A stretch of 64,000 nt of DNA. It comes from Paractinoplanes tereljensis. Its GTDB lineage: Bacteria; Actinomycetota; Actinomycetes; Mycobacteriales; Micromonosporaceae. Numbering within the stretch: the first letter of the stretch is position 1; the number at the start of each line of letters is the position of its first letter. Under the pieces are notes generated by a model. That model ran no database searches, was not told the origin of the DNA, and worked only from the letters and a program-made list of their open reading frames with translations. Where the stretch lies: NCBI RefSeq assembly GCF_016862435.1, contig NZ_BOMY01000025.1, positions 62,001 through 126,000 of the forward strand. Direction: 5' to 3'. Position numbers and translations under genes: made by a program. Shown here one piece after another: positions 53,888 through 62,175 of this stretch.

Positions 53888-56800
53888 ATGGGCTTCCATA
53901 ACCCACGGATGCCCTGGTCGGAGCTGGAGGAGGCACTCACCGGCCGGCCGGTGAAACCGCCACCGCCGGAGGAGGGGACCCGGCGGATCGGGGTGGAGAA
54001 GCCGCAGCCGTTCGCGGTCGATCCCCTCGCCATCGACGCGGACGGCGGGGATTCGCCGGTCTGGAGCCGGAAACGCCAGCCCTATCAGGCGCCCGCGCTG
54101 GTGCGGGCGAAGGAGACCACCGTCCCCTACGCCGAGCTGCACTGCCACACCAACTTCAGCTTCCTCGACGGGGCCAGCCACCCGGAGGAACTCGCCGAGG
54201 AGGCGGCCCGGCTCGGGCTCACCGGGCTGGCCGTCACCGACCACGACGGGTTCTACGGTGTGGTCCGGTTCTCCGAGGCGGCCGGGAACCTGCGGCTGCC
54301 GACGATCTTCGGGGCGGAACTCTCCCTCGACCTGACCCGGCCGCAGAACGGCGAACCCGACCCGGAAGGCCGGCACCTGCTGGTGCTGGCCCAGAACGCG
54401 GCCGGTTACGCCGCGCTGGGCCGGACCATCGGCGAGGGGCAACTCGCGGGCGGCGAGAAGGGCAAACCGGACTACGGCTCGGTGGAGAAGATCGCCGAGG
54501 CGCTGCGTGGGCAGGTGCTGGTGCTGACCGGCTGCCGTAAGGGGATCGTCCCGGAGGCGCTGGCCACCGGCGGGATCGACCGGGCGGCCGACGAGCTCGA
54601 CCGGCTGACCGAGCTCTTCGGCGCCGGCAACGTGGTGGTCGAGCTGACCGATCACGGCAATCCCGACGACGGCGACCGCAACGACGTGCTCTACGAGCTG
54701 GCCCGCAGCCGCCGGCTGGGCGCCGTCGCCACCAACAACGTGCACTACGCGACCCCGGCCCGGCGCCGGCTCGCCACCACCCTCGCCGCGGTCCGGGCCC
54801 GGCGCAGCCTCGACGAGATCGACGGCTGGCTGCCCGCGGCCGGCACCGCCCACCTGCGCAGCGGCGCCGAGATGGCCCGCCGGTTCGCCGCCTACCCGGG
54901 GGTGGTCGAGCACGCCGCCGAACTGGGTGCCGCGCTCGCCTTCGACTTGCACCTGGTCGCCCCGCAACTGCCGGCCTTCCCGATCCCGGAGGACGGGCAC
55001 ACCGAGATGAGCTGGCTGCGCGAACTGACCATGCGCGGCGCCCGGGAACGCTACGGGCGGCCGGAGGAGATGCCGGAGGTCTACGCGAAGCTCGAGTACG
55101 AGTTGCAGATGATCGAGGAGCTCGACTTCCCCGGCTATTTCCTGATCGTCTACGACATCGCCAGGTTCTGCCGGGAGCAGGACATCTACTGCCAGGGGCG
55201 CGGCTCGGCGGCTAACTCGGCGGTCTGCTTCGCGCTGTACATCACCAATGTGGACGCGTTCGAGTACGACCTGGTCTTCGAACGGTTCCTGGCGCCGGAA
55301 CGGGACGGGCCGCCGGACATCGACGTGGACATCGAGTCGGACCGGCGCGAGGAGGTCATCCAGTACGTCTACGAGAAGCACGGGCGCCGGCACACCGCGC
55401 AGGTCGCCAACGTCATCTCCTACCGGCCGCGGTCCGCCGTACGGGATGTGGCCAAGGCTTTTGGATTCTCGCCCGGTCAGCAGGACGCCTGGAGCAAGCA
55501 GATCGACCGCTGGGGCAGCGTCGCCACGGTCGACGTCGAGGACATCCCCGAGCAGGTCGTGGCGTACGCCAACGAGTTGCAGACGTTCCCCCGGCACCTC
55601 GGCATCCACTCCGGCGGCATGGTGATCTGCGACCGGCCGGTGAGCGAGGTGTGCCCGGTCGAGTGGGGCCGGATGCCGGGCCGCACGGTGCTGCAGTGGG
55701 ACAAGGACGACTGCGCCGCGATCAACCTGGTCAAGTTCGACCTGCTGGGCCTGGGCATGCTGTCGGCGCTGCACTACGCGTTCGACATGATCGAGTCCAA
55801 GCTGGACTTCACCAGCATCCGGCCGTCCGACAAGCAGGTCTACGCGATGCTGTGCGAGGCCGACTCGGTCGGGGTGTTCCAGGTGGAGAGCCGGGCCCAG
55901 ATGGCGACGCTGCCCCGGCTCAAGCCGCAGGTCTTCTACGACCTGGTGGTCGAGGTGGCGCTGATCCGGCCGGGGCCGATCCAGGGCGGCTCGGTGCACC
56001 CCTTCATCCGGCGCAAGAACGGCCTGGAGAAATGGGAGATGCCGCACCCGACCATGGCGCGGGCCCTGGAGAAGACGCTGGGCGTGCCGCTCTTCCAGGA
56101 GCAGCTGATGCAGCTCGCGATGGACTCGGCCGGGTTCACCGCGGTGGAGGCCGACAAACTGCGCCGGGCGATGGGTTCGAAACGTTCGGTGCGGCGGATG
56201 GAGGAGATGCGGGAGCGGCTCTACCAGGGGATGGCTGCCAACGGCATCCGTGGCGAGCTGGCCGACGACCTGTACGTGAAGCTGTGTGCGTTCGCGAACT
56301 ACGGCTTCCCGGAGAGCCACGCGATCAGCTTCGCCTACCTGGTCTACGTGAGTGCCTGGCTCAAGCGGTACCACCCGGCCGCGTTCTGCGCGGCGCTGCT
56401 CAACGCGCAGCCGATGGGCTTCTACTCGCCGCAGTCGCTTGTCGACGACGCCCGGCGGCACGGGGTGGAGGTGCGCCGGCCGGACATCAACCTCAGCGAC
56501 GCGGCCGCCACCCTGGAGTGGACCCCGGACAGCAAGAAGAAGGCCGGCGAGGACGAACCCCGGCACGCGTGGGGGCTGGGTGGGCCGGCCGTCCGGCAGG
56601 GGCTCAGCAGCATCCGGACGATCGGGAAGGAGCTGGCCGGGGCGGTGGAGGCGGAGCGGCGGGCCGGCGGGCCGTACCGGAGCATGGCTGATCTTTCCCG
56701 GCGTACCGGATGTCAGACCGCGCACCTCGAGGCTCTCGCCACCGCGGATGCCTTCGCCGGGTTCGGGCTTTCCCGCCGGGAGGCGCTGTGGGCGGCCGGC

Positions 56801-57286
56801 GCGGCCGCCCAGGACCGGCCGGACCGGCTGCCGGGGACGGTGACCGGGACCGACGCGCCGATGCTGCCGGGCATGAGCGAGGTGGATCGGCTGGTCGCGG
56901 ACGTGTGGGCGACCGGGCTGTCGCCGGAGGCGCATCCGGCGCAGTTCCTGCGGGCGGACTTCGACCGGATCGGGGCGTTGCGGATCTCGCAGCTGGCGGC
57001 GGTCGAGGCGGGCACCCGGATCCGGGTGGGCGGGATCGTCACGCATCGGCAGCGGCCGGCCACCGCGGGCGGGGTGACGTTCGTGAACCTGGAGGACGAG
57101 ACCGGGATGCTGAACGTGACCTGCTCGCCGGGGTTGTGGCAGCGGTACCGGCGGGTGGCCCGGACCAGTTCGGCGCTGATCGTGCGGGGGCGGCTGGAGA
57201 AGGCCGAGGGGGTGCTCAACCTGGTCGCCGATCGCCTCGACGCGGCCACGCCGCCGGTCACTCCGGCCTCCCGCGACTTCCGGTGA
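53888..57286 (+). CDS. dnaE2: Error-prone DNA polymerase III alpha subunit DnaE2
   Basis: A 1132-residue C-family polymerase. The PHP domain starts with AELHCHTNFSFLDGASHPEEL near residue 80. The catalytic Asp residues are in the PPDIDVDIESDRREEVIQYV segment near 473-492, the LIRPGPIQGG segment is near 698, and a helix-hairpin-helix and an OB-fold (VGGIVTHRQRPATAGGVTFV) close the protein. It is shorter than DnaE1 and lacks the extended tau-binding tail, as expected of DnaE2. It performs translesion synthesis with ImuB. The ATG is 11 nt after the imuB stop. Confidence 0.93.
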   Translation: MGFHNPRMPWSELEEALTGRPVKPPPPEEGTRRIGVEKPQPFAVDPLAIDADGGDSPVWSRKRQPYQAPALVRAKETTVPYAELHCHTNFSFLDGASHPEELAEEAARLGLTGLAVTDHDGFYGVVRFSEAAGNLRLPTIFGAELSLDLTRPQNGEPDPEGRHLLVLAQNAAGYAALGRTIGEGQLAGGEKGKPDYGSVEKIAEALRGQVLVLTGCRKGIVPEALATGGIDRAADELDRLTELFGAGNVVVELTDHGNPDDGDRNDVLYELARSRRLGAVATNNVHYATPARRRLATTLAAVRARRSLDEIDGWLPAAGTAHLRSGAEMARRFAAYPGVVEHAAELGAALAFDLHLVAPQLPAFPIPEDGHTEMSWLRELTMRGARERYGRPEEMPEVYAKLEYELQMIEELDFPGYFLIVYDIARFCREQDIYCQGRGSAANSAVCFALYITNVDAFEYDLVFERFLAPERDGPPDIDVDIESDRREEVIQYVYEKHGRRHTAQVANVISYRPRSAVRDVAKAFGFSPGQQDAWSKQIDRWGSVATVDVEDIPEQVVAYANELQTFPRHLGIHSGGMVICDRPVSEVCPVEWGRMPGRTVLQWDKDDCAAINLVKFDLLGLGMLSALHYAFDMIESKLDFTSIRPSDKQVYAMLCEADSVGVFQVESRAQMATLPRLKPQVFYDLVVEVALIRPGPIQGGSVHPFIRRKNGLEKWEMPHPTMARALEKTLGVPLFQEQLMQLAMDSAGFTAVEADKLRRAMGSKRSVRRMEEMRERLYQGMAANGIRGELADDLYVKLCAFANYGFPESHAISFAYLVYVSAWLKRYHPAAFCAALLNAQPMGFYSPQSLVDDARRHGVEVRRPDINLSDAAATLEWTPDSKKKAGEDEPRHAWGLGGPAVRQGLSSIRTIGKELAGAVEAERRAGGPYRSMADLSRRTGCQTAHLEALATADAFAGFGLSRREALWAAGAAAQDRPDRLPGTVTGTDAPMLPGMSEVDRLVADVWATGLSPEAHPAQFLRADFDRIGALRISQLAAVEAGTRIRVGGIVTHRQRPATAGGVTFVNLEDETGMLNVTCSPGLWQRYRRVARTSSALIVRGRLEKAEGVLNLVADRLDAATPPVTPASRDFR

Positions 57287-57290
57287 GTTA

Positions 57291-57338
57291 TTCTCCCGCT
57301 TTGCACCATTTATGGCTTACACCGGAAAAGCGGGGGAA
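57291..57338 (+). promoter_or_regulatory. Hairpin that contains the inhibitor gene's ribosome site
   Basis: TTCTCCCGCTTT (57291-57302) can pair with AAAGCGGGGGAA (57327-57338) with one G-U pair. The 3' arm holds the GGGGGAA ribosome site for the ATG at 57345. It may also end dnaE2 transcription. Confidence 0.5.
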
Positions 57339-57344
57339 TGGCAG

Positions 57345-57737
57345 ATGCTCAGCACCATCGTGGGTCTGGCGGCGTCGGCCGCGATCGTCGCCGGCGGAGC
57401 GGCAGCGCCGCCGGTGCGCGGCCACGCCGGCTATGAGAGCTCGAAGCTGACGCTCAGTTACCTGGCCGACGCCGGGTTCGCGGCCGCGGTCAAGCTCGAA
57501 TGCGACCCGGCCGGCGGCGGGCATCCGCACCCCGACCTGGCCTGCGCCGAACTCGCCAAGGTCGGCGCCGAGGTGGACCGGATCGAGCCGGCCGCCAACA
57601 AGGTGTGCATCCACCTCTACGCGCCGGTCACCGCGCAGATCACCGGCGAGTGGCGCGGCACCACCATCACGTGGAGTCACAAGTTCGGCAACACCTGCGA
57701 GATGCGCCGGGCCACGGCCGACCTCTTCGAGTTCTAG
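57345..57737 (+). CDS. Secreted subtilisin-inhibitor-like protein (SSI family)
   Basis: A 130-residue precursor. The ATG at 57345 is chosen because GGGGGAA lies 6 nt upstream and a short Sec signal follows (about residues 1-20). The four cysteines sit at 53, 67, 88 and 118, matching the two disulfides of Streptomyces subtilisin inhibitor. Family blocks are ECDPAGGGHPHPDLACAEL, VCIHLYAPVTAQITGEW and NTCEMRRATADLFEF. Alignment with the SSI reactive loop (CPMVYDPV) places His90 at P1 and Leu91 at P1'. SSI proteins normally have Met, Lys or Arg there. It probably inhibits an extracellular serine protease with an altered preference. Confidence 0.88.
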   Translation: MLSTIVGLAASAAIVAGGAAAPPVRGHAGYESSKLTLSYLADAGFAAAVKLECDPAGGGHPHPDLACAELAKVGAEVDRIEPAANKVCIHLYAPVTAQITGEWRGTTITWSHKFGNTCEMRRATADLFEF

Positions 57738-57754
57738 GCCGATACGCTGCCGGG

Positions 57755-58504
57755 GTGGAAACCGCATCGACGCGCACGGCCCGCCCGCTCGTCACCGCCC
57801 GCACCGCCGCCGTCTGGGCGGTGCTGCGCCGGGAACTGGAACGACACGAGGGACGCGCGCTGACCGTCCTCGACGTCGGCGGCGGCACCGGAGGCTTCGC
57901 CGTGCCGCTGGCCGAGTCGGGACACACCGTCACCGTCGTCGACGCCAGCCCGGACGCGCTCGCCGCGCTCACCCGGCGGGCCGCCGACGCGGGCGTGGCC
58001 GCCCGGATCCGGGCCGTGCAGGGTGACGGCGACGCGCTCGCCGGCCTGGTCGAGCCGGGCAGCGTCGACCTGATCCTCTGCCACGCGGTGCTCGAGGTGG
58101 TCGATCAGCCGGCCGACGTGGTCGCCGCGATCACCGCCGCCCTGCGGCCGGGTGGTGCGGTCAGCGTGCTGGTGGCCGGCCGGGCCGCGGCGGTTCTCGG
58201 GCGGGCCATCAACGGGCATCTGCGGTCGGCGTCCGCGCTGGTCAACGACCCGGAGGGGCACGCCGGGGCGCGCGACACGCTGCGCCGCCGCTACGACGCG
58301 GAGACCGCGGCGGCCCTGCTGAGCGCGGCGGGCCTGGAGGTGGAGGAGACCCACGGCGTACGCGTGCTGGCCGACCTGCTGCCGGCGGCGGTCCTCGAGG
58401 AGGACCCGCAGGCGCTGCTCGACCTCGAACTGGCGCTGTCGGCCCGGCCGCCGTTCCGCGACATCGCCTCCCAGCTGCACCTCTTCGCGCGCCGCCGCTC
58501 GTGA
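57755..58504 (+). CDS. Class I SAM-dependent methyltransferase
   Basis: A 249-residue methyltransferase of the CmoM/SmtA-like group. Motif I is TVLDVGGGTGGFAVPLAES near residue 38, with VVDASPDAL, VDLILCHAVLEVVDQP near 105 and ALRPGGAVSVLVAG near 130. The substrate is unknown. The GTG at 57755 follows TACGCT by 6 nt, consistent with a leaderless transcript. Its stop overlaps the GTG of the phosphodiesterase gene (GTGA), so the two are coupled. Confidence 0.82.
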   Translation: METASTRTARPLVTARTAAVWAVLRRELERHEGRALTVLDVGGGTGGFAVPLAESGHTVTVVDASPDALAALTRRAADAGVAARIRAVQGDGDALAGLVEPGSVDLILCHAVLEVVDQPADVVAAITAALRPGGAVSVLVAGRAAAVLGRAINGHLRSASALVNDPEGHAGARDTLRRRYDAETAAALLSAAGLEVEETHGVRVLADLLPAAVLEEDPQALLDLELALSARPPFRDIASQLHLFARRRS

Positions 58505-59655
58505 TCCCGGACCACCTGCCGGCCTCGGCGTTCGCGACGGTGCCGCCCGCCTACGGGTCGGGCAGTCTCGCCGACCTGATGCCCAGCGTCGGCTCGGTGC
58601 TGGGAGTGCCCGGGATGGCCGACACCCTCGGGCTCGCGGCGGCGCTGGACGGGGTCGAACGGGTCGCGGTGCTGCTGGTGGACGGCCTCGGGGCCTACCA
58701 GTTGCCGACCGCCGCGCCGTACTCTCCGGTCCTGGCCGACCTGACGCCCGGCTCGCGCACCCTGACCGCCGGTTTTCCGTCGACCACGCCGGTCAGCCTG
58801 GTCACCGTCGGGACCGGGACGCCGCCCGGGGCGCACGGGGTGCTCGGCTTCACCGTGCGGCAGCCGGACGGGTCGATCCTCAACCACATCCAGTGGGGTG
58901 ACACCCCCGATCCGCGCGCCTGGCAGCCGGTGCCGACCATCTTCGAGCGCGCGGTCGCGGCCGGCCTGCCGGTCACCGTGGTCAGCCGCCCGGAGTACGC
59001 CGGGAGCGGGCTCAGCGTCTCGGCGAACCGGGGCGCGACGTACGTGGGTTCCTCGAACGCCGACGAGCTGGCCGACGGCATGCTCCGCGCGTTGTCGGCC
59101 GGCCGGGGGCTGGTCTACGGCTACCACCCCGAGGTCGACAAGGCCGGGCACGAGCACGGCGTCGACTCGCCCCAGTGGCGGATGGCCATCACCGGGGTGG
59201 ACACGCTGCTCGACCGCCTGGTGCACGGCCTGCCGCCCCGGTCGGCGCTGCTTGTCGTGGCCGACCACGGGCAGCTGAACGTTCCGCTCGGTGGCCGGTT
59301 CGACCTGGCCGACCAGCCGGAGCTGTCGGCGGGGCTGGTGGCGGTGGCCGGCGAGCCCCGGGTCCGCTATCTCTACCCGGCGGCCGGCGCCCACGACGAC
59401 GTGCTGGCCACCCTCCGCGGCCTGCTCGGCTCCGGGGCACACGTGCTGACCAGGGATGAGGCGATCGCCGAGGGCTGGTACGGCCCGGTGCCCGCCGGCC
59501 ACCGGGGCCGGATCGGCGAGATCGTGGTGGTCTGCCGGGAGCGCACGGTCGTGCTGGCGTCCGGCCAGGAACCGCCCACGGCGGGCCGGCTGATCGCCTA
59601 TCACGGCGCCCTGACCGCCGCCGAGATGACGATCCCGCTGCTGATCGCCCGCTGA
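58501..59655 (+). CDS. Alkaline phosphatase superfamily phosphodiesterase
   Basis: A 384-residue protein of the type I phosphodiesterase / nucleotide pyrophosphatase family. Metal-binding and nucleophile sites are visible: VLLVDGLGAYQL near residue 60, the Thr nucleophile in GFPSTTPVSLVTVGTG near 98, YHPEVDKAGHEHG near 209 and LLVVADHGQLNV near 257. It hydrolyses phosphodiesters or pyrophosphates. The biological substrate is unknown. No clear signal peptide is present, so it is probably cytoplasmic. It lies between the methyltransferase and dinB. Confidence 0.85.
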   Translation: MIPDHLPASAFATVPPAYGSGSLADLMPSVGSVLGVPGMADTLGLAAALDGVERVAVLLVDGLGAYQLPTAAPYSPVLADLTPGSRTLTAGFPSTTPVSLVTVGTGTPPGAHGVLGFTVRQPDGSILNHIQWGDTPDPRAWQPVPTIFERAVAAGLPVTVVSRPEYAGSGLSVSANRGATYVGSSNADELADGMLRALSAGRGLVYGYHPEVDKAGHEHGVDSPQWRMAITGVDTLLDRLVHGLPPRSALLVVADHGQLNVPLGGRFDLADQPELSAGLVAVAGEPRVRYLYPAAGAHDDVLATLRGLLGSGAHVLTRDEAIAEGWYGPVPAGHRGRIGEIVVVCRERTVVLASGQEPPTAGRLIAYHGALTAAEMTIPLLIAR

Positions 59656-59665
59656 CCGCCGTTTT

Positions 59666-59688
59666 TTGTCAGGGGGTCCGGCTAGGGT
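59666..59688 (+). promoter_or_regulatory. PafBC/RecA-NDp-like promoter of dinB
   Basis: TTGTCAGGG (59666-59674), GGTCCGGC, TAGGGT (59683-59688). This is the best match of the three sites to TTGTCRGTG-N8-TANNNT (one mismatch in the -35 box). The GTG at 59696 is 7 nt after the -10, so the mRNA is probably leaderless. Confidence 0.75.
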
Positions 59689-59695
59689 CCGTGAC

Positions 59696-60991
59696 GTGGG
59701 ACGAAGTCAGGTGGTGCCGAAAGGGCGCGACCCGCGGTTCGGGCCGGATGCCGACGACGCGGGCTGCACCATCCTGCACGTCGACATGGACGCGTTCTTC
59801 GCCTCGGTGGCCGTCCGCTCACACCCCGAGCTGCGCGGGAAACCCGTGGTGGTGGGCGGGGTCGGGCCGCGCGGGGTGGTCAGCTCGGCCAGCTACGAGG
59901 CCCGCCGGTTTGGGGTGCGCAGCGCGATGCCCACCGCGCGAGCCCGGGCGCTGTGCCCGCAGGCGGTCTTCCTGCCGGTCGACGGCCCGGCCATCGCGGA
60001 GGCGTCCCGGGCGGTCATGGCCATCTTCCGGGACGTGACACCGCTGGTCGAGCCGCTCTCGTCCGACGAGGCCTTCCTCGACGTCGCCGGTGCGCAGCGG
60101 CTGCTCGGCCGGCCCGCCGAGATCGCCCGGCAGATCCGCACGCGGATGCTCGCCGAGCAGGAGCTCACCTGCTCGGTCGGGGTGGCGCCGACCAAGTTCG
60201 TGGCGAAACTCGGCTCGACCCGGGCCAAACCCGACGGCATGCTGGTGGTGCCGGCCGGCCTGGTGCTCGACTTCCTGCACCCGCTGCCGGTCGACGCGCT
60301 CTGGGGCGTGGGGGAGCGGGCCGCCGAGACGCTGCGCCGGCTCGGCCTGACCACCGTGGGTGAGCTGGCCCGGGCCCCGATGGGCATGCTGCGCCGGGCG
60401 GTCGGCGAGGCCTCCGCCGCGCACCTGCACGAGCTGTCCTGGGGGCGCGACCCGCGCCGGGTGACCCCGGAGCACGTGGAGAAGTCGATCGGCGCCGAGA
60501 TGACCTTCGACGTCGACGTGGCCGACCCGCTGGTGATCCGGCGCAGCCTGCTCGCCCTCGCGGAAAAGGTCGGCGCGCGGGTGCGGGCGGCCGGTCAGGT
60601 GGGCCGCACGGTGTCGATCAAGGTGCGGCTGGCCGACTTCCGGACGGTCAATCGATCTCGCACGGTGCCTACGAGCACCGATGTGGCACGTGAGATCTTC
60701 GAGATCTCCTGGGGATTGTTCGAAGCACTCGGCGCGAGTGATCACATCCGGCTGGTCGGCGTGCGGGTCGAGGGACTGTCCGCCGCGGCCACCACGTCAC
60801 GGCAGCTCAGCCTCGGTGAACCGGAGCACGGATGGCGCGAGGCGGAGGCGGCGGCCGACGCCGTGGCGGCCCGGTTCGGCGGCGCCAGAGTGGGGCCAGC
60901 CAGTCTTTTGGGACGAACTGATCTTCGCCGGGCCGAAAATCACCCGCAGCGGACGGTCGTCCCGCTTTCCGAGCCGCCCACCCCCTCGTAG
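59696..60991 (+). CDS. dinB: DNA polymerase IV (Y family)
   Basis: A 431-residue translesion polymerase. Catalytic acids are Asp30 and Asp32 in ILHVDMDAFFASV and Asp124-Glu125 in PLSSDEAFLDV. CSVGVAPTKFVAKLGSTRAKPDG is the palm-finger region and GVGERAAETLRRLG the helix-hairpin-helix. RQLSLGE near residue 375 resembles a clamp-binding motif. The GTG at 59696 is chosen over a TTG at 59666 that lies inside the promoter. Placement after the imu operon and the damage-type promoter point to DNA-damage induction. Confidence 0.92.
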   Translation: MGRSQVVPKGRDPRFGPDADDAGCTILHVDMDAFFASVAVRSHPELRGKPVVVGGVGPRGVVSSASYEARRFGVRSAMPTARARALCPQAVFLPVDGPAIAEASRAVMAIFRDVTPLVEPLSSDEAFLDVAGAQRLLGRPAEIARQIRTRMLAEQELTCSVGVAPTKFVAKLGSTRAKPDGMLVVPAGLVLDFLHPLPVDALWGVGERAAETLRRLGLTTVGELARAPMGMLRRAVGEASAAHLHELSWGRDPRRVTPEHVEKSIGAEMTFDVDVADPLVIRRSLLALAEKVGARVRAAGQVGRTVSIKVRLADFRTVNRSRTVPTSTDVAREIFEISWGLFEALGASDHIRLVGVRVEGLSAAATTSRQLSLGEPEHGWREAEAAADAVAARFGGARVGPASLLGRTDLRRAENHPQRTVVPLSEPPTPS

Positions 60992-61103
60992 ACTTGCTCG
61001 GTAAGGCAGCCGACGGCTGTCCCGCGCCACCTACCTGTTTCACCCCGGCCCCGCCCTTGGGACCGGCTGAGTTTCATCAACGATGCGCCCGGGGAGGAAT
61101 GCC

Positions 61104-61490
61104 GTGCCGCTCTCGGAGCACGAGCAGCGGCTGTTCGATCAGATCGAGCGGTCGCTTGCCGAGGACCCCAAGTTCGCCTCGGCTGTGCGGGCCAACGACC
61201 CGCGTTTCCATGCACGACGCCGGATCCTCGTCGCCGCCTTCTTGATCATCCTTGGTCTCGCCCTCCTCGTCTTCGGCACCGCGAGCAGCAACGCCCTGCT
61301 CGCTGTTGGCGGTTTCGTGGTGATGCTGGGCTCGGCCGCCTTCGCGATGCAGTCCCGTCGCAAGGTCAACGCCCCCGACCTGCACGCGGTCGGCGGCACG
61401 GCTACTCGCCGCACACGGCAGACGCGCAAGGCTGGATTCATCGATCGGCTCGAAGACCGGTGGCGTCAGCGCCCGGAGGGGCACCGCTGA
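61104..61490 (+). CDS. DUF3040 membrane protein
   Basis: A 128-residue protein of the actinobacterial DUF3040 family. The N-terminal PLSEHEQRLFDQIERSLAED motif is diagnostic. Two membrane helices lie near residues 45-65 and 69-87, and a basic C-terminus follows. Function is unknown. A homologue lies near the dcw cluster in mycobacteria, which fits the context here. The GTG at 61104 has GGGGAGG about 8 nt upstream, and the upstream frame lacks a family-like start. Confidence 0.87.
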   Translation: MPLSEHEQRLFDQIERSLAEDPKFASAVRANDPRFHARRRILVAAFLIILGLALLVFGTASSNALLAVGGFVVMLGSAAFAMQSRRKVNAPDLHAVGGTATRRTRQTRKAGFIDRLEDRWRQRPEGHR

Positions 61491-61563
61491 CACCGGCGCG
61501 CTCAACGACCGAGCGCGCGAACTGAACGAACGCCGGCGCCCTCCGGGGCGCCCGCGACCGGCA

Positions 61564-61586
61564 GATGGCGGCCACCGGCCGCCATC
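61564..61586. terminator. Strong hairpin after the DUF3040 gene
   Basis: GATGGCGGCC (61564-61573), ACC loop, GGCCGCCATC (61577-61586): a perfect 10-bp stem followed by a short T run. A second small GC-rich hairpin lies upstream (about 61533-61550). Confidence 0.6.
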
Positions 61587-61640
61587 GCCGTTTCTCGATG
61601 CTTTGCGTGCTTTTGTCCGCGCTGCCGGGGGGTTCGAGCG

Positions 61641-62150
61641 TTGATCGAGGTGCGCTACACCAAGTGGGGCGGTAAGCGGCACTGGCGGTTCCTGGCGGAG
61701 CCGCTGGGCAGTGACGAGTTCGGCTGGTGGTACGGCTGCCCGGCCGGCACGTCGATGCGCCGCGGCTTCGAGGAGCCGGTCGTCGTCGACTACGAGTTCA
61801 TCGTGCTGGTGCCGGCCGACGGCCGGTGGATCGCGTCCTGGAACGGCCCGGCGCACCGGCACGTCGCCATCTACGTGGACGTGACCGACCGGCCGGTGCG
61901 GGCGAACGGCCTGGTCGAGGCGGTCGATCTGGACCTCGACGTGATCCGGCTGCGGGACGGCAGCGTGGAGATGCTGGACGAGGACGAGTTCGAGGAACAC
62001 CAGCTGCTCTACGGTTACCCGGCCGAGGTGATCGCCGAGGCCCGGCGGACCGCCGACGCTCTGTTCGCGATGATCGAACAGCGGCAGGAGCCGTTCGGCG
62101 AGGTGGGCGACGCCTGGCTGACCCGTTTCACCGCCGAGCGCCACCCCTGA
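61641..62150 (+). CDS. DUF402 domain protein
   Basis: A 169-residue protein of the DUF402 / FomD-like family, some of whose members are nucleoside phosphatases. Landmarks are RYTKWGGKRHWRF at the start, GWWYGCPAGTSMRRG near residue 27, and VAIYVDVTDRPVRANGLVEAVDLDLDV near 80-105, with acidic residues that could bind a metal. The TTG at 61641 has GGGGGG about 8 nt upstream. A GTG at 61650 is an alternative. The substrate is unknown. Confidence 0.8.
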   Translation: MIEVRYTKWGGKRHWRFLAEPLGSDEFGWWYGCPAGTSMRRGFEEPVVVDYEFIVLVPADGRWIASWNGPAHRHVAIYVDVTDRPVRANGLVEAVDLDLDVIRLRDGSVEMLDEDEFEEHQLLYGYPAEVIAEARRTADALFAMIEQRQEPFGEVGDAWLTRFTAERHP

Positions 62151-62175
62151 ATCAGGAGCGGCGCCCGGCAATGGG

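Noticed and set aside
53867-57046. 1059-residue open frame on the minus strand
   Set aside because: It is antisense to dnaE2 with no recognisable domain, and the dnaE2 motifs on the plus strand are unambiguous.
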